64,000 nt of DNA from an uncultured Eubacteriaceae bacterium (GCA_945867155.1 CAMBHL010000006.1:1-64000), one strand, 5' to 3'. Counted from the stretch's first letter, positions 1 to 8,882 are shown. The notes: generated by a model not told the origin, from the sequence alone. Made by a program: numbers and translations.

Positions 1-135
1 TTAGTTTATCGTCGCGTTTAGCAAAATATTTTTGTGAATTAGCAAAATTTTAGTTCAATATTTTGTTTATTTTCCTAAATTCAGCTCAATGATTTGCTCA
101 TTTTTAGCTGATTCTCCATTACGTCAAAACAAAAT
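1..135. other. AT-rich non-coding flank
   Basis: This stretch downstream of the ASCH gene is markedly AT-rich and holds no ORF I can support. Two copies of TTAGCAAAAT lie about 21 bp apart (near 18-28 and 39-49). A weak inverted repeat, TCAGCT/AGCTGA, lies at about 80-110 and is too loose to call a terminator. Confidence 0.4.
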
Positions 136-657
136 TTACAAATCGAGAATCTCCCAAAATTCCGCCGGATCGTTAAACAAGCAGTCCATCATCACAGCCG
201 TGAATTCCGGGGTGCCCGAATCGTACGCAAGGGGCAGCATGTGTTGGGCGTACGCCTCAAAACCGGGACCGATTACTTCTGGCGTGAAATCCGTGTAGAA
301 AAAGCTGGCCGTTGCCTTGACCGGCCGGGGCACGATGAGCCGCGGATTTTCGAGGATCCAGGCGTTGCTGTCTCCCTCCGGCATATACGACATCATCGCC
401 GCTTTCAAATGCTTTCGCGTAAAGGGAACGCAGTCGACGACGTCGACCATCCCGATCGCGCAGCCGTAGACCAAGCCGTCCATCTTGGGAAAGATTTTCG
501 CCGTTTTGGACGCGCAGACGACCAAATCCTTAATCGGCGTCTTGATTTTCCGCGATCGGCACTCCACTGTTTTGATCCCCGTCGCAATCATCGTCGCGTA
601 GGGCTGCTGAAAGCTTAAACATTTGACGCCTTTGGGCTGAACTTTTTTCTGTCCCAT
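136..657 (-). CDS. ASCH-domain (PUA-like) protein
   Basis: A 173-residue protein. Residues 13-35 carry the ASCH-type opening CLSFQQPYA followed by TGIKTVECRS, the pattern of ASC-1 homology (PUA-fold) proteins. Known members of the wider PUA/EVE/YTH superfamily bind RNA or modified bases; the ligand here is unknown. I chose ATG at 657 because AGAGGTG lies six bases before it; a GTG three codons upstream overlaps that Shine-Dalgarno. It is the last gene of a probable operon, 29 bp after the small methyltransferase-like gene, so it may read or process modified nucleic acid for that system. That role is inference. Confidence 0.75.
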   Translation of the reverse strand: MGQKKVQPKGVKCLSFQQPYATMIATGIKTVECRSRKIKTPIKDLVVCASKTAKIFPKMDGLVYGCAIGMVDVVDCVPFTRKHLKAAMMSYMPEGDSNAWILENPRLIVPRPVKATASFFYTDFTPEVIGPGFEAYAQHMLPLAYDSGTPEFTAVMMDCLFNDPAEFWEILDL

Positions 658-686
658 TGTGAACACCTCTATACAATGATTTTAAT

Positions 687-1382
687 CTAACTAAACTGTT
701 CTTTTATTTTCTCTTTATAAATATCTGTCCATTTACAGACCGCGTACTGCCGGTGCACGGGTTCGGACGATTCCGGCTGGGGGAACATCGAAATCTGAGT
801 TTCCCGCTCCCGGACGGTTTCGACCGGGCCGCCGCCATTTTTGATCGCGTCAAAGGTGTAGACGACGCGCCGGACTTTTGTCTGACCAACGGGCTGCCAT
901 TCGCTGAGCAGAATCGGCGCGCCGGTGGCGTCGCGGCCGGTCAGGGCGTCGCCCTGAGCCATATTGGCTTTGATGAGAGTCCTGGCGCTTTTAACGACAT
1001 GATGGAGCGAGACGGCTTGAAACTTGGCAATCGCCATTTGGGTGTAGCCGCGCTCGAAGGTGCTGGCCATGTTCATGACGAGCATTTCGACGTTGTCCTC
1101 GAGCAGTTCAATCCCGTACAGGGTCGAGAGCCCTCGAAGGGCATTGATGCCGAAGGTGTCGGCGGTGCTGCTTATGTCGGCGGCAGTCTGAAGGCGGCGG
1201 CGCAGAATTTCGACGAGAAAAGCCCCTTCTCCAGCGGAGGGCTCGAGGAAGGTCGCGGAAAGACCCGCGACCTTTGCGGCGATTTCCGGCTGGTCGAGCA
1301 TTTTATCGACAACCCATTTCGGAGTGAAGACTTCGCCGTGATCTTTGACGCGCTCCGCGGATTTGATCAACTGCTCCGCCAT
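687..1382 (-). CDS. N6-adenine methyltransferase-like SAM-binding subunit (no motif IV)
   Basis: A 231-residue protein resembling the N-terminal half of HsdM/Eco57I-type DNA methyltransferases. Visible are motif X-like HGEVFTP (15-21), canonical SAM-binding motif I FLEPSAGEGAFL (45-56), an acidic motif II residue in YGIE (E92) and QGD (143-145) resembling motif III. The catalytic (D/N)PP(Y/F) motif is absent from the whole protein, so it should not methylate alone. Its start codon overlaps the stop of the 1457-residue gene (TAATG), implying translational coupling. The partner carries NPPY, so the two may form one active enzyme. The C-terminal 85 residues are unassigned. Confidence 0.8.
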   Translation of the reverse strand: MAEQLIKSAERVKDHGEVFTPKWVVDKMLDQPEIAAKVAGLSATFLEPSAGEGAFLVEILRRRLQTAADISSTADTFGINALRGLSTLYGIELLEDNVEMLVMNMASTFERGYTQMAIAKFQAVSLHHVVKSARTLIKANMAQGDALTGRDATGAPILLSEWQPVGQTKVRRVVYTFDAIKNGGGPVETVRERETQISMFPQPESSEPVHRQYAVCKWTDIYKEKIKEQFS

Positions 1383-4300
1383 TAATCCATCGCCTGCACT
1401 TTCGTTTCAATAAAGTTGATCTCGTCGTCCGACAGCTGATATTTTTTGTAAAGCTGCTGATCAATTTCCGCAACCGACTGGGACCAGTCGATGTCGGCAT
1501 TTCTTGTAAAATCCTGCATGGGGACAAATTGCCATACAGATTTTGGATTATGCTGTGTTGCCTTTTTTACGCCTAATAAAGCGCGTAAAAATTTTGTTTT
1601 GATATATTTGAGTAACGCTTCTGCTTCTTTTTCAGAGTTGAAAGCGCCTATACTGATAAATGTATCCGTTGCACCCTCATTTGGTTTGCCAATCAATGGT
1701 GAACTTAATGTTTCTCCCAATTCCCCTCTGCCGTTCGCTTCAGGCAACATGACTTTATATTTGTCTATATAATCATTTTTTTGTACATATGATTTTTCAA
1801 TATATCTAAATACTCTGCGATTATTAATTCTTCCGATAAATTTGTAGCAATTTTCGCTTTCTTCTTTATCAAAAACTTCTGGTAACTTTTCAAAGGCGTT
1901 GGAAACGATCATATTCCCAGTCCCTTTGCCTAATCTTTTTGAAGCATCTGGATAGTCATCGAAAAATTTTTCTGTAAAACGATAATTCCCACGCGAAGAA
2001 ACAATTTCACTTAAGCTTTTCTTTTTATGATCCGCCCAAACTTTTTTTACAATCGCATTAAGTGTTTCGTATGGGGTAAAAGTTCCGATTTTACCAAAAT
2101 CCTGATTCACATCGCGCAGCGTAATCACAACACCGCCTTTTATATCCGTTCTTGGAAAAATTTCAGAACTGTCCTTTTCATACATCACGACTTTCAAATG
2201 GGGATCATTGAGCATTTTTTTGTTCCATGCCTTAGGTGTTTGCCCTGCGTTGAATAAAAATCTCCCCGGTGTAATCAAAGTGACCAAATCTGAAAGTTCG
2301 TAAGCTAAATTCATAAAATTATGATAAATCGGCTCGTCTCGTGTGCTTTCACCTTTTGCGGATTCCTGATACGGCGGATTGCCGATGACCACGTCAAATT
2401 TCATCATTCCAAAATATTCTCCAATTTTCTTCGCTTCGGCCTTAGCGTCAGCTTTCGCGCCGGCCACAATATCCTCAACGTAATACACATTGGTATCCAA
2501 GTCCTGATACCCGGCCAGTGTCCGCTGGGTGATGGCCTTGGCCATTGGCGTCTTCGCGACAACAAAAATATTGTTGCGCAAAATCCGCTGCCATAGCAAC
2601 TGCCGCTCCGCCCGGCCGGCTTTGCCGCCTGTCCTTTGATACAGCTGCGAACATTCCAGATGATAAATGGAAATCGCCGCGTACAGCGGATACAGCCCCG
2701 TCTTCGAGTTGATCTCGAGAATGTGCGTGTAAGGGCTGAAAATCCGGTCGGTGTCATCTGTCTTGATCCAGCGGGTCACCGGTTTCCCGTCGATCGTCGT
2801 GTGCTGCCATTTTCTGTCGTAAAACGAAAGGCCGCCCAGGGTCTTGCCCATATGCAGATTGACCACCCGCCACGGCGTCAGCACCGTTTCCTTGTCCGGA
2901 TTTCGAAACGTGCCAAAAATCAAGGCGAGCTTTTCCGCCCGTTCCACCGGCTCGTAAGCGTCGAGAGCCTTCGCCCGCCGCCGGATGATCCGCCCCGCCT
3001 CGATAAACACATCCGCGTCGTAATACTTGATAAACTTCCGGAATAACGCCTTCGTCACGCCCTCAGGCATAAATTCCTGCCACGACGCATCGTCCACCAG
3101 CCGCGTGAACTGGTCGATCTTGACGTCCCGGTCGATGTCGATCGCCATACCGTAAATCATCATCGGAATACGGATTGAGATCGAACGCAAAATCGAAATC
3201 ATCGTCTTGCGCTGCTTCTTCAGCGCCTTCATCTTGTCGAGCGCCGCCTGCTCTTCTGGGCTGCGCTCACGCTTGGTTTTCTTTTCGGCGGCCAACGCTT
3301 TTTTGTACGCTTCCTCGTCGAGGCCCTGATGGTTGATCTCGATTTGAATCGCTTTCTTTTCGGCCTTCGTCGTACCGACGATGGCTTTCAGATCGTTGAA
3401 ATCGCTGAGATCCGCCGCATCGAGCATCAAGAGCGCGTCGCTGTAAATCGAATCGTCGTCGAAGCCGGTGCGCACCGCCTTTTCGGCGTAAACCCGTTTG
3501 ATCTTTGCCAGCATCGTGTCCACCTTGTAGGGCTTCATGCCGTGGCCCGTCTCGCCGAGAATCGGCAGGAAATTCATCAGCTCCGCCATCTTTTGCTTTT
3601 GCGCGCTGCTCGTCCGCTTCCCAACACCCGTGTTCATCTGTGCCGCCTGGGCCATCACCGTCAGCGCCCGGTCCGGCGCAAAATCAAAGATGAAACACTG
3701 GGTCTTCTGCCCGAAAGTCTCTGACGCGTAAGGCGTCTGCGCGCGGAAAGCCGCCTGGAGATACTGGGTCGCGCTGTTCGTGTTCGAAAGAAACAGGACC
3801 CCGGTCCACGGCTTGATCGTCACACCCGTCGTCATTTTCCGAACCGTCAGCGTGATCGTCTTCGTTTTCGCTGGGTCTGGCCCCATCGCCTGATTCACCT
3901 TGTCGATATCGCTCTGGGAGGCGATCTCTGCGTCCCCGCTGCGGACAACATTGACAATTCGATATTCCATCCCAAAAACCGGATCTTTTTTGAGCATCGC
4001 CTCTAAGGCATTGGCTTCCTTGATCCCCGGCAGAATCCAAAGGGTGTGGCGAAGCTGATCGCGAAAAGCCCGGGTCGAAAACGGGTAACAAGTCTTCAGA
4101 TCCGGCGTCGTGATGTTGCGCAGAAATTGTGCCACCTGATCGGCGTAGACAAAGGTGCCGTCCGCCTTGGTCATAAAAAAGGTCTTGAAATTGAAAGCGC
4201 GCTTATCCTCCCCGAGAAAACGCTCGTCGTCAAACTGGTGGCGCATCTCAAAGGTGTACATCAACACCTTCGGAAGCCCCGCGTAGGGGTTGGGCGCGTT

Positions 4301-5755
4301 GCCGTGGATTGTCGGCCAATTGGCTTTGGCGCTCTGCTCCATGACGTAATCCCAGGTGAAAACCTGATCCGCGTCGTATTGGTCGATCAAATTGAACGCC
4401 GTCCCGGAAAGTTCGAGGAGCTTGGTGTGCTTTTCCGTGATCACCTGATGCATGACACTTTGGGCCAATTCCGTCTGGGTACCTTCGTGCGCTTCGTCGA
4501 TGATGACCAGATCCCAGAGATTGTTGAACAACTCGCGGTTCTTGTCGCCAGCTGATCCGCCGACCATTTCAGAGCCGCGTAAATCCTGAAGACTCGCGAA
4601 ATAAACGTAGGGGCCGCCGTAGCGCATCAGGGACTCAAAGGACTCGCCCTCGTTTTTTGAGCCATAGCGGTAGCCAGCTTCAGGCATGCCGATCTTTTTA
4701 AAATCCGCAAACCATCCCTCGTCGACGATGGGACGGTGTGTCAAAATCAGCACATGTGCAAAGCCCTCTTCCTTGACGAGCTGCATAGCTGAAAGCGTCT
4801 TGCCGAAGCGCATCTTCGCGTTCCACAGCATCTTGTCCCCATGTTTGTAGGCTTTTTTCGTTTTGCGGATCGCCTCCTGCTGCTCCGGCCTCAAGACGAT
4901 GGGTGCCTGCTCCTGCTGCCCAGGCAGGGCCTGAATCGACGTCCGCCCCTCTTTGACTGCTTTAATCGCGGCCTTGGCCGTCTCAAGGTCCGTCTCGAAC
5001 CATTCGTTGCCCGAAGTCACCTCTGTTTTCTTGATGCCCGAGCGCTCCAGCACGCGGTGCACATCGTAATCCCGAAACCAGCTCTTGTCGGACTTGCGGT
5101 AAGCCAATTCGCTCCACTGCAGTTTATAGGGCACGCCGGCAGTCGTCATGTACTGGCGGATGCGGCGGTCGGCCATTTTTCTGAGGTCGTCGCTGTTCGG
5201 CCGGTTATCGACTTCGTAGTCGTCGGCGGTGGCGTCACCGATTTTTTCTTTGCCGTCGTACACCTGCCACTTGCCGCTGGTGTTGTCTGCCGTCTGGATG
5301 TAGATCACCTTGCGCTCCGCCGTGTGGTATTGATCGTCTACCGGCTCGACAAAATCCGGTTTAAATCTTTCACCGGTATCGTGCTGATAGAACCAGGCCA
5401 ACAACGCGTAGGCCCTTTTAAGCGCAGACAATCCCGCTTTTTTGCTGCCTTGGGTTAAATCGTGTGCGGCTCGGTTGCCCGCCCGGCGGATGCCGTTAAA
5501 ACAATCCAGTACCTTTTGCCCGACAAGGCGGCGATTTTCAAGCTCTCGCAAACAATCGTTGAACGTGCTGTACGCATCCATCTCGATGTAATGGCGGTCG
5601 AGGATCTGGCGTGCGAGAGTTTCCGCGATTTTGCGCACCGTGACCGGCACCGCGTCGTACATCTCCCATGCGTATTGCTTTTCTGCGTTTTGCGCGTCTT
5701 GCACATAAGCCTTCGTTTCGTCGTCCTGGCTCAAAAAATCGAAATTACTCTGCAT
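1382..5755 (-). CDS. Large helicase/adenine methyltransferase restriction-modification protein
   Basis: A 1457-residue multidomain protein. Residues 1-125 are helical and resemble the DUF4145-type N-terminus of HsdR-like proteins; 130-290 are unassigned. A superfamily 2 helicase follows: Walker A AKMRFGKT (313-320), Walker B IIDEAHEG (418-425), motif III SGTAF (450-454), and a motif VI-like ATQYLQAAFRAQ (662-673). The C-terminal part is Eco57I-like: motif X-like TPWRVV (960-965), a degenerate motif I EINSKTGLYPLY (1014-1025) without the usual GxG, and catalytic NPPYQ (1126-1130). I recognise no nuclease motif. ATG at 5755 is preceded by GGAG. Known relatives are type I/IIG/ISP-like restriction enzymes; exact type and recognition site are unknown. 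Confidence 0.85.
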   Translation of the reverse strand: MQSNFDFLSQDDETKAYVQDAQNAEKQYAWEMYDAVPVTVRKIAETLARQILDRHYIEMDAYSTFNDCLRELENRRLVGQKVLDCFNGIRRAGNRAAHDLTQGSKKAGLSALKRAYALLAWFYQHDTGERFKPDFVEPVDDQYHTAERKVIYIQTADNTSGKWQVYDGKEKIGDATADDYEVDNRPNSDDLRKMADRRIRQYMTTAGVPYKLQWSELAYRKSDKSWFRDYDVHRVLERSGIKKTEVTSGNEWFETDLETAKAAIKAVKEGRTSIQALPGQQEQAPIVLRPEQQEAIRKTKKAYKHGDKMLWNAKMRFGKTLSAMQLVKEEGFAHVLILTHRPIVDEGWFADFKKIGMPEAGYRYGSKNEGESFESLMRYGGPYVYFASLQDLRGSEMVGGSAGDKNRELFNNLWDLVIIDEAHEGTQTELAQSVMHQVITEKHTKLLELSGTAFNLIDQYDADQVFTWDYVMEQSAKANWPTIHGNAPNPYAGLPKVLMYTFEMRHQFDDERFLGEDKRAFNFKTFFMTKADGTFVYADQVAQFLRNITTPDLKTCYPFSTRAFRDQLRHTLWILPGIKEANALEAMLKKDPVFGMEYRIVNVVRSGDAEIASQSDIDKVNQAMGPDPAKTKTITLTVRKMTTGVTIKPWTGVLFLSNTNSATQYLQAAFRAQTPYASETFGQKTQCFIFDFAPDRALTVMAQAAQMNTGVGKRTSSAQKQKMAELMNFLPILGETGHGMKPYKVDTMLAKIKRVYAEKAVRTGFDDDSIYSDALLMLDAADLSDFNDLKAIVGTTKAEKKAIQIEINHQGLDEEAYKKALAAEKKTKRERSPEEQAALDKMKALKKQRKTMISILRSISIRIPMMIYGMAIDIDRDVKIDQFTRLVDDASWQEFMPEGVTKALFRKFIKYYDADVFIEAGRIIRRRAKALDAYEPVERAEKLALIFGTFRNPDKETVLTPWRVVNLHMGKTLGGLSFYDRKWQHTTIDGKPVTRWIKTDDTDRIFSPYTHILEINSKTGLYPLYAAISIYHLECSQLYQRTGGKAGRAERQLLWQRILRNNIFVVAKTPMAKAITQRTLAGYQDLDTNVYYVEDIVAGAKADAKAEAKKIGEYFGMMKFDVVIGNPPYQESAKGESTRDEPIYHNFMNLAYELSDLVTLITPGRFLFNAGQTPKAWNKKMLNDPHLKVVMYEKDSSEIFPRTDIKGGVVITLRDVNQDFGKIGTFTPYETLNAIVKKVWADHKKKSLSEIVSSRGNYRFTEKFFDDYPDASKRLGKGTGNMIVSNAFEKLPEVFDKEESENCYKFIGRINNRRVFRYIEKSYVQKNDYIDKYKVMLPEANGRGELGETLSSPLIGKPNEGATDTFISIGAFNSEKEAEALLKYIKTKFLRALLGVKKATQHNPKSVWQFVPMQDFTRNADIDWSQSVAEIDQQLYKKYQLSDDEINFIETKVQAMD

Positions 5756-5821
5756 AATCTTCGTCTCCGTTTATCCTTGCAATCGAAATAAATATTAATT
5801 TTATTTTACCATACTTTAAGT

Positions 5822-6664
5822 TTAAACGAAATCATCCTGATTCGTGCTAACGATCGCTTCCATCTTGGATCTTCTTAAAAGAAATAGGGTCAGACCCAGC
5901 AATATGACAAGGGACGGCAGAATACTGAGGATGGACGCCGCGGCATTGACGTTCGCATTTTGCGCGTCGACAGCTGTCTGCGCATTGGTGCCGATGGCTC
6001 TGGACAAATCGGTCAGCGCGTGCAAAATCACAACCACCCAGATATTGCGGCATCTGAGATAAACGGCGCCGAAGCACAGCCCCGCGGCGGTCGCCTCGAT
6101 GACTTGCATCAGCGTCCCCACCACATCTTGCCCTGAGGCCAGATTCGCAAGATGCATCAGCCCGAAGGCCAGTGCCGATAAAATGAGTGACACCCAGATG
6201 GTCCCAGCACGCTTTGCCGCAAAGGCATCCTGAAAAGCGTTCAGCACCACGCCGCGAAACAGCAATTCCTCAAAAATGCCGGTGAGCGTGTAAATCATAA
6301 TCGTGGATACGACGAGTTCGGTGTGGGAAAAATATCCGGGATCCGCCTGGATGAAACTGAGCACCAGCTGCGCGATTGCAATGGCAAGAATCGGCAGCCC
6401 GGTCAACAAGCCATGGGCAAAACTTTCCCGATCAGAGGCCAAAATCCTGCTCTGCATGTGTCCCGCAAAAATGATGGCCATGAGAATTGCGAGACGAAAA
6501 ACTTCGCCAAGAATTTCCCGAATATCCCCCGAAAGATTCGCATGCTTTGCCATCTCCCACAAAATCCAATCGCTCAAGAAAAATGAAACCGCAATGGCGA
6601 GTATCCCGAATAAAAAATATCGATAGGCCTGTTCTTTGAACATTCTTTCTTCAACTCTATACAT
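5822..6664 (-). CDS. CPBP family intramembrane metalloprotease
   Basis: A 280-residue polytopic membrane protein with about seven hydrophobic segments. It carries the CPBP (Abi/CAAX-like) signature: EELLFRG at 132-138 (E132, E133, R137), FGLMH with H171, and HALTD with H215 and D219, the metal and catalytic residues of the family. Known members process prenylated proteins or peptides or act in bacteriocin immunity; no substrate is evident. AAAGGAG lies just upstream of the ATG. It sits 66 bp before the restriction-modification operon on the same strand and may be co-transcribed. Its 3' end is repeated as a short remnant near 6764. Confidence 0.88.
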   Translation of the reverse strand: MYRVEERMFKEQAYRYFLFGILAIAVSFFLSDWILWEMAKHANLSGDIREILGEVFRLAILMAIIFAGHMQSRILASDRESFAHGLLTGLPILAIAIAQLVLSFIQADPGYFSHTELVVSTIMIYTLTGIFEELLFRGVVLNAFQDAFAAKRAGTIWVSLILSALAFGLMHLANLASGQDVVGTLMQVIEATAAGLCFGAVYLRCRNIWVVVILHALTDLSRAIGTNAQTAVDAQNANVNAAASILSILPSLVILLGLTLFLLRRSKMEAIVSTNQDDFV

Positions 6665-6762
6665 GATGATCTCCTTTCTGCACAGCGTGTGAGATATTGA
6701 AAAAGTGCTTTTATTATACGTTCGATCAAATTGAAATGAAATGAATTTTGGCGTCTTTTAAG

Positions 6763-6788
6763 TTTTAAACGAAATCATCCTCACTTGC
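6763..6788 (-). pseudogene. Remnant of a second CPBP-gene 3' end
   Basis: The minus strand reads AGGATGATTTCGTTTAAA here, the same string that encodes the last residues (DDFV-stop) of the CPBP gene at 5822. The match continues as A-rich CTTAAA with single-base gaps. This looks like what is left of a duplicated gene after deletion. Confidence 0.45.
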
Positions 6789-6818
6789 TATTTTCCTGGG
6801 CATTTCGGGCAAAAAAAA

Positions 6819-6834
6819 TCCGCCTACTGGCGGA
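6819..6834 (-). terminator. Terminator after rloB-like gene
   Basis: TCCGCC/GGCGGA inverted repeat with a four-base loop, followed on the minus strand by a T-run (6811-6818). It begins seven bases after the RloB-like stop codon. The same 16-base hairpin recurs at 8867-8882. Confidence 0.8.
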
Positions 6835-6841
6835 AAAAAGA

Positions 6842-7465
6842 TCATTTCGATTGATCCGAAACAAATAATTCAACGATCTTGTATATCTGTGTGCTGGGAT
6901 TACACGTCATTTCTTCTGTGTGATTATTTTCCGCATGATACTGTTCCAAACGTTTTGCGTTTTTTATAGCTGTATATATATTGGGAAATAGGATTTCGAA
7001 ATAATCTTGATTTTTCTGATAATTTTGAACGTATTTCATAAGCGCATTTAAAATCTCTTCGTTTTTACGAAACGCTCGGGTGCTGTATGTGTAATGTAGA
7101 AGATACCAAATTTCGAAACAGGGATTAGAATAAATCGTTTCAATTCCCTGCTTCTTACAATAGGACAGCGCATTCTGAATGTTTTTCTCCTTTTTCGGAT
7201 CGACGTCAGTATCAAAGACGCAAAAAGCACGATCTCCCTTTTCGCGATCTTTCGGGAGTCCCATCGATGCGCTTACTGCTGTCGCAATCTTATATGGGTC
7301 CGTATCATTCCCTTTCGCAAAATGAATAACATATTTTGTATTCATTTGATTAAAATGAGAAAAATACAACCGTTCCGTTTTATTTCTGCCTTCTGTTCCA
7401 ATCCAGATTATTTTTTTGCGATTTCTAGTATGGTGTCCCCTTTTCTTTTGCTTAGCCTTTCTCAA
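6842..7465 (-). CDS. RloB/AbiLii-like protein
   Basis: A 207-residue protein with RloB-family hallmarks: a basic N-terminus, GTEGRNKTE (23-31), FDTDVD (84-89) and SNPCFEIW (113-120), an acidic arrangement suggesting a metal-dependent Toprim-like nucleotidyl site. RloB and AbiLii proteins pair with an AAA ATPase in abortive-infection systems; here the ATPase gene lies immediately upstream. The start is TTG at 7465: AGGAGG lies nine bases before it and it overlaps the ATPase stop as TTGA, so translation is probably coupled. The function in this cell is inferred from family and context. Confidence 0.82.
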   Translation of the reverse strand: MRKAKQKKRGHHTRNRKKIIWIGTEGRNKTERLYFSHFNQMNTKYVIHFAKGNDTDPYKIATAVSASMGLPKDREKGDRAFCVFDTDVDPKKEKNIQNALSYCKKQGIETIYSNPCFEIWYLLHYTYSTRAFRKNEEILNALMKYVQNYQKNQDYFEILFPNIYTAIKNAKRLEQYHAENNHTEEMTCNPSTQIYKIVELFVSDQSK

Positions 7466-8724
7466 GACAGCAATCCTCCTAAATTGATCATTGGAATCGC
7501 GCCGTAGCGTCCCTGGAGATAACCTTTGCGTATATTTTCAGCTTTTCTCGGCGAAAATTCGTCAAGAGAATAAAGTTCTGTCATACCAGTCTGATTGTCT
7601 TTTTCAGTGAAGTAGATCTGATCGCGCCTGAAATGTTTCAAACTTAAAAGACTGACGTCCTGTGTGGTAAAGATCAACTGTGCGCCTGAACCAGCACCGC
7701 CCTTTCCGCGGAATAAATCAACAATCGATTCCACAAGCAACGGGTGCAGATTACGGTCGATCTCATCAATAATTAACGTCTTGCCCTGTTCAAAGGTCTC
7801 TTTCAAAAGCGGCCCGTAAAAAAACAAACGCTGCGTGCCCAGGGATTCTGCTTGCAGCGGAAGGGCGTACTGTTTTTCGCCTTCCGGCGTTTTGACGTGA
7901 TGCGCTGTCGAAATCCGAACCTTTTTAAGTTGTCCCGGCCCACCTATTTGGTTCAATAATGCAAAAACCGCATTCTTCTGCATGGCCTCATCCGGCACAT
8001 CCTGCATTTTTACCAGATAATCCGAAATATTGACATCTGCATTCTTGAGCAGCCGAATCATAAATGCCTTTAAATTTTCATCATTGTTATTTTCGAACTT
8101 TGAGAAAGCGTAAGACTCTAATTTCGCTAAGTCCGTCAACGTCTCGATTTTTTCGACAAACCAAAGATACGCATCTCTCGTTTGCTCACAATTCCATGCT
8201 GTCGCTGTCGCCAAAAACAATTTGTTGGGCGTCGTTTTCTCAGCATACTCTCCAAATGCCTTTGCGTTGGCTTTCGTAAAAGAGAAATGATCCGTTTCAG
8301 TCCGTTCAAAAATCTTAGACGCCCTATTGGAACGATACGCGTACAGATATTCTTCATACACTTGATGCCAATCAGCCGAAAAACCGTAACTGTATTTGAC
8401 ATTGTTATATGTGAAAATAAAATCGAAGGTTGTCGGTTTTAAACGGCTCTCGTCGTCCAAAAGAAAGGGCACGAGGTCTGGGATTTCTTCGCTGATTTGG
8501 AGACTGTTGGACTTTCTGACAATATTTATTGCCGTCGCTAAAGCTTGAATAACATTGCTCTTCCCTGACGCATTTGCACCGTAAATAGCTGCATGAGAAA
8601 GAATACGCTCATCTCTGAAATCCACTATATTTTCGGGATGCTCCTTATCCGCTCCTGCTAGAAGACTCAGGGTCGCTTCATTTTTAATGGACTTGAAATT
8701 ACGGCAACTGAACTGAATCAACAT
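7462..8724 (-). CDS. RloA/AbiLi-like AAA ATPase
   Basis: A 420-residue ABC/SMC-type AAA ATPase (AAA_15/AAA_21). Walker A GANASGKS is at 49-56, the signature-like ESLGTQRL at 293-300, Walker B LIIDEID at 317-323, and a switch motif TTQD at 353-356 where His is more usual. The central 100-290 region forms the helical insertion. ATG at 8724 is chosen because GGGAG stands nine bases before it; 27 further in-frame codons upstream have no ribosome-binding site. It forms a two-gene operon with the RloB-like gene. Members usually sense phage infection and license the partner's toxicity. Confidence 0.88.
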   Translation of the reverse strand: MLIQFSCRNFKSIKNEATLSLLAGADKEHPENIVDFRDERILSHAAIYGANASGKSNVIQALATAINIVRKSNSLQISEEIPDLVPFLLDDESRLKPTTFDFIFTYNNVKYSYGFSADWHQVYEEYLYAYRSNRASKIFERTETDHFSFTKANAKAFGEYAEKTTPNKLFLATATAWNCEQTRDAYLWFVEKIETLTDLAKLESYAFSKFENNNDENLKAFMIRLLKNADVNISDYLVKMQDVPDEAMQKNAVFALLNQIGGPGQLKKVRISTAHHVKTPEGEKQYALPLQAESLGTQRLFFYGPLLKETFEQGKTLIIDEIDRNLHPLLVESIVDLFRGKGGAGSGAQLIFTTQDVSLLSLKHFRRDQIYFTEKDNQTGMTELYSLDEFSPRKAENIRKGYLQGRYGAIPMINLGGLLS

Positions 8725-8755
8725 AATAGCCGTCTCCCTTCTTTTTATTATTTTC

Positions 8756-8761
8756 ATTATA
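8756..8761 (-). promoter_or_regulatory. Probable -10 box for the RloAB operon
   Basis: A perfect TATAAT on the minus strand 32 bases before the RloA-like start codon. I see no good -35 hexamer at the proper distance. Confidence 0.45.
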
Positions 8762-8866
8762 ACACAATATTCCAAGTTCGAATAATTTAATCTCAATTTT
8801 TGCAATTTAATTGCAAAAAACGCAATTATATCTCGTTGATTGATTTTTTATCACAAAATTAAAAAA

Positions 8867-8882
8867 TCCGCCTACTGGCGGA
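8867..8882 (-). terminator. Terminator after CpXC gene
   Basis: The same TCCGCC/GGCGGA hairpin as at 6819, followed on the minus strand by six T. It ends the CpXC gene 20 bases after its stop codon. Confidence 0.8.

Noticed and set aside
17..50. TTAGCAAAAT direct repeats as a possible attachment site or small array
   Set aside because: Only two short AT-rich copies exist, with no integrase nearby; chance is a sufficient explanation.
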